NCBI GenBank assembly: GCA_016219545.1
Contig: JACRMH010000007.1
Coordinates: forward strand, 81,763 to 145,762
DNA from: Chloroflexota bacterium
GTDB lineage: Bacteria > Chloroflexota > Anaerolineae > Anaerolineales > Villigracilaceae
Direction: 5' to 3'
Length of the DNA stretch: 64,000 bases
The stretch's first letter is position 1, and each line of letters starts with the position of its first letter. The translations under genes and the position numbers were made by a program. Below the pieces are notes generated by a model, which saw only the letters and a program-made list of their open reading frames with translations, made no database searches and was not told where the DNA came from. Of this stretch, positions 59,455 through 64,000 are shown one piece after another.

Positions 59455-59961
59455 TATTGCAGCTCTCGCAAAAGCAGTAGCAGCTAGTATGAGTGCCGAG
59501 AGTATCAGATTTATTCTTAATAAGATCGTTTCGCGTCTTTGAAGTTTGGCGAGTTCTTCCGCTTGGGCGCTTTCTTTTCTCATCAAAGTTCTATGGATGG
59601 ATGGGATCACTTCCCATGTTTGCACCGCGCTGACAATGACCATCAAAACTCCCAAAGAATGTTTGACGAGAATTGCCAATGACCATTGTGTGCTGGTGTT
59701 GAGGAATCCGTCATAATGCGGATTGGCGCTCAATTGAAAGAGACCTGTCGCCAGCAATAGCCCCATACAGAACCATGCGATTGGTTCGAGTCTTTTTTGC
59801 AGGGCGGTGATAAAGCTAAGTTGGTCAACCAGCTTCAAGGTTCGCAGGGAGGCGGGTAGGACGAGCAAATTAATGGCCGCAAGGCTTCCGATCCATGTGA
59901 CCGTCGCCAGCATGTGAAGCCAGTAGATCAGCGCCATCACCCAGGAAGGAGGCGTGGTCAT
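59452..59961 (-). CDS. CopD-like membrane protein
   Basis: 169 residues, four helices. YWLHMLATVTWIGSLAAINLLVLPA in the first helix carries His and Trp typical of CopD/ DUF2269-like proteins, and HSLGVLMVIVSAVQ carries the second His. The RRE...LLRINLILSALILAATAFARA end matches the family. A role in copper or haem-related membrane chemistry is possible. Stop-to-start gap to the TPR gene upstream is two bases, so the two are co-transcribed. Confidence 0.7.
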   Translation of the reverse strand: MTTPPSWVMALIYWLHMLATVTWIGSLAAINLLVLPASLRTLKLVDQLSFITALQKRLEPIAWFCMGLLLATGLFQLSANPHYDGFLNTSTQWSLAILVKHSLGVLMVIVSAVQTWEVIPSIHRTLMRKESAQAEELAKLQRRETILLRINLILSALILAATAFARAAI

Positions 59962-59963
59962 AA

Positions 59964-61016
59964 TTAAGGCAGAGCGGTGGCCGCCGGTACATCTGTTGGG
60001 ACTTCAGTTGGAACTTCTGTAGCGACAGTTGCCGTTGGAATTATCACTGTAGGAGTCGCCGGGTAACAACCTGTGAATGCATCGTTGTAATTCGCTTGCG
60101 AGGTTTGATCCAAGTTTCCGAGGGTCATCGCATTCGTATATTGTTGATAAGCGCCGCAATATTCTTCCTGCGCAAAGAGCTCATCGCCATAGCGCATGGA
60201 TGCCTGATAGTAGCGTTGCGATGCGGTCAGGGTGCCATCCCATAGGGAAGGCCAGCCCACGCCAACCTGGGCGAAAATGTCAACCGCCTGCTTCCAATCC
60301 AATTCCCAGAAACTCGCACCGGTGATGTAGGCACGGGCGCCTTCGCGTAATCCATTAGCCGTATTATCCAGCGGACCAAAGCGTTCGGCCAGGGCCAGGT
60401 AATAGATGCCGCCTTCGAGGTTGCCGTCCTTGACGATCAAGTTGTATCCATGATTGCGCAGGGCAAAATAATACATGCCATCCACTTGCGCGGTCTTATA
60501 GGTCGGGTCAAGTTTGCGAATGGTATCCAAAGCACTCAATGCATTTGGCCAATCCTGTGCCTGAATAAGCTGCTGTGCCCGCAGGTACGCGCTTTCTGCG
60601 CCGCTGGAATCCGGCGTGGATGTGGCTGTTGGCACAGGCGTACTGGTTGGAATGGTGCTCAACACCAGAACCTCGGTCAGTTTTTCCTGAGCGCCGGGAA
60701 AATTTGGGTCTTTCTTAATGATGTATTCAAGGCGTTGTGTCGCCATCTCAAAGCGACCGGCTGTAATATCATCCAGCGCGAGTGTATATTGCTCGTTGAG
60801 TTGTTTCGAGGTGACTTCAGACTCAGCGCTTTGGCGGTCACCGATGCCGGCGGCGTATCCGCCATAGCCGCCGATCCCCACGAGCAGGAGCAGTCCTAAA
60901 ATTCCAATGAGGATAGAACGCCAGCGCATCGGCGATTTCTTGATCGGTTTGATCGGCTGGGTGTCATCTGGTGCTACAGTTTTTTGTGGTTGTGTGTTTT
61001 CAATTTGTTCTGACAT
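59964..61016 (-). CDS. membrane-anchored TPR protein
   Basis: 350 residues from ATG 61016. A cytoplasmic Pro/Lys-rich N-terminus (about 1-30), one helix (about 32-52, SILIGILGLLLLVGIGGYGGYAAG) and an exported part with TPR-like helices: YTLALDDITAGRFEMATQRLEYIIKKDPNFPGAQE (about 78-112) and AYLRAQQLIQAQDWPNALSALDTIRKLDPTYKTAQ (about 143-177), more after it, and a Thr/Pro-rich end. Function unknown; similar anchored TPR proteins are common in Anaerolineae. TATAAT is seven bases before the ATG. Confidence 0.75.
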   Translation of the reverse strand: MSEQIENTQPQKTVAPDDTQPIKPIKKSPMRWRSILIGILGLLLLVGIGGYGGYAAGIGDRQSAESEVTSKQLNEQYTLALDDITAGRFEMATQRLEYIIKKDPNFPGAQEKLTEVLVLSTIPTSTPVPTATSTPDSSGAESAYLRAQQLIQAQDWPNALSALDTIRKLDPTYKTAQVDGMYYFALRNHGYNLIVKDGNLEGGIYYLALAERFGPLDNTANGLREGARAYITGASFWELDWKQAVDIFAQVGVGWPSLWDGTLTASQRYYQASMRYGDELFAQEEYCGAYQQYTNAMTLGNLDQTSQANYNDAFTGCYPATPTVIIPTATVATEVPTEVPTDVPAATALP

Positions 61017-61023
61017 GGCGGCA

Positions 61024-61029
61024 ATTATA
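61024..61029 (-). promoter_or_regulatory. -10 element TATAAT, leaderless TPR gene
   Basis: Minus-strand TATAAT, spacer TGCCGCC, ATG 61016. Fixes the start against the longer reading from 61061. Confidence 0.65.
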
Positions 61030-61065
61030 CTTCCCAATTGATGGTTCAAAAAAATTCTCATTTAC

Positions 61066-61202
61066 TAACTCTCCTTACACAGTGTCGTTCTGAGCGGAGC
61101 GAAGAACCTCTACGATTGTTTCAGAGACCCTCACCGCACTGGCGCGCGGCGCAAGTGTCGCTGCCGCTCAGGGAATCACGGCTGGGTGCGTAAGGTGAGT
61201 TA
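61066..61202. repeat. inverted-repeat-bounded intergenic element next to murJ
   Basis: TAACTCTCCTTAC and GTAAGGTGAGTTA pair with one mismatch across about 110 bases. Inside are GTTCTGAGCGGAGCGAAGAACC and CCGCTCAGGGAATCACGG, the same phrase class as 1208. The right end contains the murJ stop codon. Confidence 0.65.
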
Positions 61203-62705
61203 CAAATTAAATACCTGCTTCGCCTCTGACCAGACGATAGCCAAAGCGATGACTCCGCCAACGGACATTCCCAGCAAAGCGGTTAATACGGCCGAACCGG
61301 GGACGATCACTGCCAACCCGTAAGCTGTTACGCCTCCGATAACGGCCGCCAGCAACCCTTTGAAAACCGAGTTCCCCACGCGGATCGGTTCATGCATCCG
61401 TTTGGATAACCATGTAAACAAAATGATGGCTTCCACCAGCAAAGCGATCTCCGCAAATGCGATGATCGGCGCGCCGATATGTTTGAAGAAGAATAATCCA
61501 ACGATGCCGATCCCCACAAACATAAGGATGCGAAGCGCCACTGCGTAAAGAGGGAACATGGGTTCCTTGCGTGCGTAGAATGCGCGCGCTGCGATCTCGT
61601 GGATCGTATAACCGGTCAACGTCAATAAATAGGCGCGCGTTGTCCAGGTGATGAGGGTGGAGATCGGCTCAGGGAATCCGAACACAGCCCGCACCAGCGG
61701 AGCCATCCCAGCGGACATGACTGCCGCAACCGGGATCGTTAATGAGATCAAAACCCGCAGGGCACGCTCTATCGTTGAGCGGAATCCTGCCCAGTCGCCG
61801 AGCGAAGCGAATTCTGCCAGAGTCGGTAACATGGCAGTCGCAATCGCAGTCCCAAGGATCGTCTCGGGAATCTGCATGATCATCCAACCGTATGTCAACG
61901 AAGTTACCGCACCTGCCTGATTCAACCACGAGGCGATATTGTCACGTGCCAGTACGATAAGTTGAATGCCACCCATTGTCAATAAACGCGGAGCAATTAA
62001 TTTCAAGGCTTCGATCAGGCCGGTGTGACGTAAATTCAAAGACGGAGTCCAATGGAAGCCGAACTTAAATAACATCGGTACTTGAATGAGCAGGTGCAAG
62101 GCCGCGCCGATGATGACACCATAAACTAAACCATGAATGCCAAAGATCGGCACAAGGAAGATCGCGCCGAAGATCTGCCCGATGTTGTACATGCTGGGCG
62201 CGATGGCGGGCAGAATAAAATGCTGGTTCGCTTGAAGCGACGCCATTACCAAACCGCTGATCGAAAAGATGACCGTCCCGACTAAATTCAAGCGCATCAA
62301 TTCTGCGAGGAGTTTGCGTTGTTCTTCGCCAAACCCCGGCGCGATGCCGAGTTTCATATCCACAAGCGGTTGCGCGAAGATGGCGATGACAATTGCAAAA
62401 GAAGCCGTCACAAGGAATGCGACGTTCGCCACGCGTGAGAACAAGTCCCATGCGGCGGCGCGGTCTTTGGTGGTGAGATATTCCGTCAGCAACGGGATGA
62501 ATGCCATTGCCAGCGCACCGCCTGAGATGAGCGCGAACAGCACATCGGGTAGATTATTCGCGGCGTTGAATGTATCCAGCATCCCGACAGAATCGGAATA
62601 CTGTCGCGAAATGATCCCCGCGCGCACAAAGGCAAAAATCTTATCTGCCAAAAAGAAAGCGGCGATGATCAGCGAGTTGCGCGTGAGGCGCGAGAGTTTA
62701 CTCAT
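61200..62705 (-). CDS. murJ: lipid II flippase MurJ
   Basis: 501 residues, about 14 helices. MurJ moves lipid II across the membrane for peptidoglycan synthesis. N-terminal LTRNSLIIAAFFLADKIFAFVRAGIISRQYSDS, NLPDVLFALISGGALAMAFIPLL and the ARAFYARKEP segment are MviN/MurJ motifs. Full length. Its last codon sits in the inverted repeat. No Shine-Dalgarno is clear; the next gene upstream on this strand is 11 bases away, so it probably shares that promoter. Confidence 0.92.
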   Translation of the reverse strand: MSKLSRLTRNSLIIAAFFLADKIFAFVRAGIISRQYSDSVGMLDTFNAANNLPDVLFALISGGALAMAFIPLLTEYLTTKDRAAAWDLFSRVANVAFLVTASFAIVIAIFAQPLVDMKLGIAPGFGEEQRKLLAELMRLNLVGTVIFSISGLVMASLQANQHFILPAIAPSMYNIGQIFGAIFLVPIFGIHGLVYGVIIGAALHLLIQVPMLFKFGFHWTPSLNLRHTGLIEALKLIAPRLLTMGGIQLIVLARDNIASWLNQAGAVTSLTYGWMIMQIPETILGTAIATAMLPTLAEFASLGDWAGFRSTIERALRVLISLTIPVAAVMSAGMAPLVRAVFGFPEPISTLITWTTRAYLLTLTGYTIHEIAARAFYARKEPMFPLYAVALRILMFVGIGIVGLFFFKHIGAPIIAFAEIALLVEAIILFTWLSKRMHEPIRVGNSVFKGLLAAVIGGVTAYGLAVIVPGSAVLTALLGMSVGGVIALAIVWSEAKQVFNL

Positions 62706-62716
62706 AGAGTTGAAGG

Positions 62717-62899
62717 TTAGTGAGCTGCGGGCGGCGTAGTCTCTACGCCAGGTAATTTATCAGCAAGTTGTTGAGTCTTGTGGATCAACACCGGCAGGCA
62801 TTGCGGGCAAATGTATTGTTCCTCGCCTTTGAAGGTAAAGGTGATCAACGGGATCTGCGCATCCGTGCGATTGCAATTCAAACAAGTTTTTTCTTTCAT
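62717..62899 (-). CDS. small zinc-ribbon protein
   Basis: 60 residues with two CxxC knuckles: CLNC (about 6-9) and CPQC (about 31-34), separated by beta-prone ITFTFKGEEQYI, then a helix. Four Cys bind zinc most likely. Not recognised further. GGAGAAACC before the ATG. It lies 11 bases upstream of murJ on the same strand. Confidence 0.7.
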   Translation of the reverse strand: MKEKTCLNCNRTDAQIPLITFTFKGEEQYICPQCLPVLIHKTQQLADKLPGVETTPPAAH

Positions 62900-62928
62900 G
62901 GTTTCTCCAAATCACATTATGTCGCTGC

Positions 62929-63006
62929 GAGGGGTGATTTTCCCGAAGCAGCCTCCTTATAACAGGGGATTGCTTCGTCGGAAAAATATCCTCCTCGCAA
63001 AGACAT
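62929..63006. repeat. dispersed repeat of the GTC(A)TTGCGAGG class
   Basis: ATGTCGCTGCGAGG at the left and CCTCGCAAAGACAT at the right are inverted arms; the centre has CAGGGGATTGCTTCGTCGG. Related to 32291-32342. Separates the zinc-ribbon and SDR genes. Confidence 0.75.
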
Positions 63007-63010
63007 TATT

Positions 63011-63802
63011 CTACAACGTTCCCTTGTACATCCCGCCATCCACATTCAACATAACGCCGGTGATATAAGACGCGGCAGGGGAGACGAGGAAGGCCGCGGC
63101 ATTTGCAAACTCTTCGGGCTGACCCAGCCTCCCAAGCGGACTCTGCTCTGATTGTTTGCGCGTCTCTTCTTCAACCGTTGAGCTGTTCGCTGTTGCCCGG
63201 GCAGTCATCAACTCTGTGACACGTTCCGTCTCCGTCCAGCCGGGCAGGATGGAATTGAAGCGGATGCCTTCTTTGCCCAGTTCCAGCGCCAGTGATTTGG
63301 TCAAGCCAATCGTCGCCATGCGGACACTGTTCGATAACAACAAATTCCCAATCGGCTGTTTGACAGACATGGAAGTAACAGTCAATACACTCGCCGCATT
63401 TGATTTTCTCAAATGAGGCAGCGCAGACTTGATCAGACGGACGTGCAGCATCAAACACAAGTCCACGCCTTTTTGCCACGCTGCTTCATCGAGTGAGTCT
63501 ATTGAGCCGGGGGGAGGTCCGCCTGCGTTGGTGATGAGAATATCCAGTCCGCCAAATGCGTCCACAGTTTGTTGGATCAATTTTTCAGGGACACCTAATA
63601 CTCCAACGTCACCAGCCAGTCCAATGACCTGCGCGCCCGTTTCCTTGCTTATCTTTTCTGCAACAGCTTGTATTTTCGCTTCATCTCGCCCATTGATGGC
63701 AACCTTGCAGCCTTCCTTCGCCAATGCCAACGCAGTAGCATATCCCAGTCCGCGCGATGAGCCGGTGACGAGGGCGCGTTTGTCTTTGAGTTTTAAATCC
63801 AT
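63011..63802 (-). CDS. SDR-family oxidoreductase with altered catalytic residues
   Basis: 263 residues from ATG 63802, preceded by GGAGGCTGAA. Cofactor motif TGSSRGLG (13-20), NAGG (92-95), and DGGMYKGTL at the end are normal for FabG-like SDRs. The catalytic Tyr-x3-Lys is replaced: by alignment on GLTKSLA the positions are Ser157 and Arg161 (NLLLSNSVRM). A subset of bacterial SDRs shares this SNS-R pattern. It may bind NAD(P) without classical reduction. Upstream is a probable mobile element. Confidence 0.85.
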   Translation of the reverse strand: MDLKLKDKRALVTGSSRGLGYATALALAKEGCKVAINGRDEAKIQAVAEKISKETGAQVIGLAGDVGVLGVPEKLIQQTVDAFGGLDILITNAGGPPPGSIDSLDEAAWQKGVDLCLMLHVRLIKSALPHLRKSNAASVLTVTSMSVKQPIGNLLLSNSVRMATIGLTKSLALELGKEGIRFNSILPGWTETERVTELMTARATANSSTVEEETRKQSEQSPLGRLGQPEEFANAAAFLVSPAASYITGVMLNVDGGMYKGTL

Positions 63803-63864
63803 TTCAGCCTCCTGTTTTAATATTGCTGAGTTGAGTTTCGATTTTATCATTTAACGCAAGTAGG

Positions 63865-64000
63865 GGCTGTCCAAAAAGAGGGCAGCCCTTTTCGATTTAA
63901 AAAGAATTTAATACAATAGAGGGATGAACAACGGAAAAGTCATCTTCAAAGAATACACAATGAAACAAGCGCAACTGTTGCCGCCGAGTTTAGAGGAATT
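63865..64000 (+). mobile_element. left end of a probable IS1182-type element, cut by window edge
   Basis: GGGGCTGTCCAAAAAGAGGG starts with the GGGCTGTCC sequence seen at ends of IS1182-like elements; GGGCTG and CAGCCC also form a hairpin. An open frame follows at 63924. The right end is outside the window, so boundaries and duplication cannot be checked. Confidence 0.45.
63924..64000 (+). CDS. N-terminus of a probable transposase, truncated by window
   Basis: Only 25 codons (MNNGKVIFKEYTMKQ...LLPPSLEEL) are visible, after AGAGGG. The QAQLLPPSLEE pattern resembles the start of IS1182-family DDE transposases (LFPPSLDE). The short length makes this tentative. Confidence 0.45.
   Translation, partial: MNNGKVIFKEYTMKQAQLLPPSLEE

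Overview
The window looks like a chromosomal segment of a Chloroflexota bacterium, most likely an Anaerolineae relative. This is inferred from the gene mix (multi-GAF sensor proteins, a b6/subunit-IV-type quinol oxidoreductase with a multihaem fusion, RecG with an N-terminal extension, a RodZ-like protein, many short intergenic hairpin repeats) and not from a marker tree. Base composition is moderate and even, except for one clearly AT-rich gene at 38478-40484.

Region 1 (1-14764) is one long run of plus-strand genes that reads as a catabolic island. In order: acyl-CoA dehydrogenase (5' end cut by the window), an alpha/beta hydrolase of the C-C hydrolase type, a creatinase-like M24 protein lacking most metal ligands, a CoxG-like protein, the three subunits of a molybdenum hydroxylase (FAD, Mo, 2Fe-2S), a cytosolic reductive-dehalogenase-like corrinoid/iron-sulfur protein, three zinc-type medium-chain dehydrogenases, a creatininase-family hydrolase, a 2-keto-3-deoxygluconate-type kinase and a KDPG-type aldolase. 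Many starts overlap the previous stop. The end of the island points to a sugar-acid-like product entering central metabolism as pyruvate and glyceraldehyde 3-phosphate; the substrate is unknown.

Region 2 (14765-18720) holds a complete IS66-family element with 8-bp target duplication, inserted into a decayed copy of the 3' end of comM. The intact comM/yifB gene follows on the minus strand. A MITE-like element and strong palindromes fill the gap before the next operon.

Region 3 (18725-25525) carries a Rieske/cytochrome b6/subunit IV operon whose third gene is fused to seven CxxCH haem-binding segments, then small membrane proteins, a lipoprotein esterase and tRNA-Pro. Region 4 (25526-38410) has a selenocysteine tRNA, a site-2-protease-type peptidase, a solute-binding lipoprotein, a YibE/F protein, a Ser/Thr kinase, ribulose-phosphate epimerase, L28, an Asp23-FakA pair, a PadR-regulated membrane gene, an MFS exporter and a DegV/FakB protein.

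Region 5 (38478-64000) has the AT-rich orphan membrane protein, recG, coaD, haem A-type farnesyltransferase, a 1415-residue GAF/PAS/HD-GYP protein and a 1195-residue GAF/GGDEF protein flanking lysA, then ftsL/divIC-like, rplI, rodZ-like, rimO, CopD-like, TPR, murJ and SDR genes. The start of a further probable transposase lies at the right edge.

Two genome-wide habits show through. Many genes have a TANNNT hexamer 6-8 bases before the start codon, implying leaderless mRNAs. Short repeat 'phrases' sit between genes and in several places run into coding sequence (coxL-type gene, rpe, lysA, ctaB).
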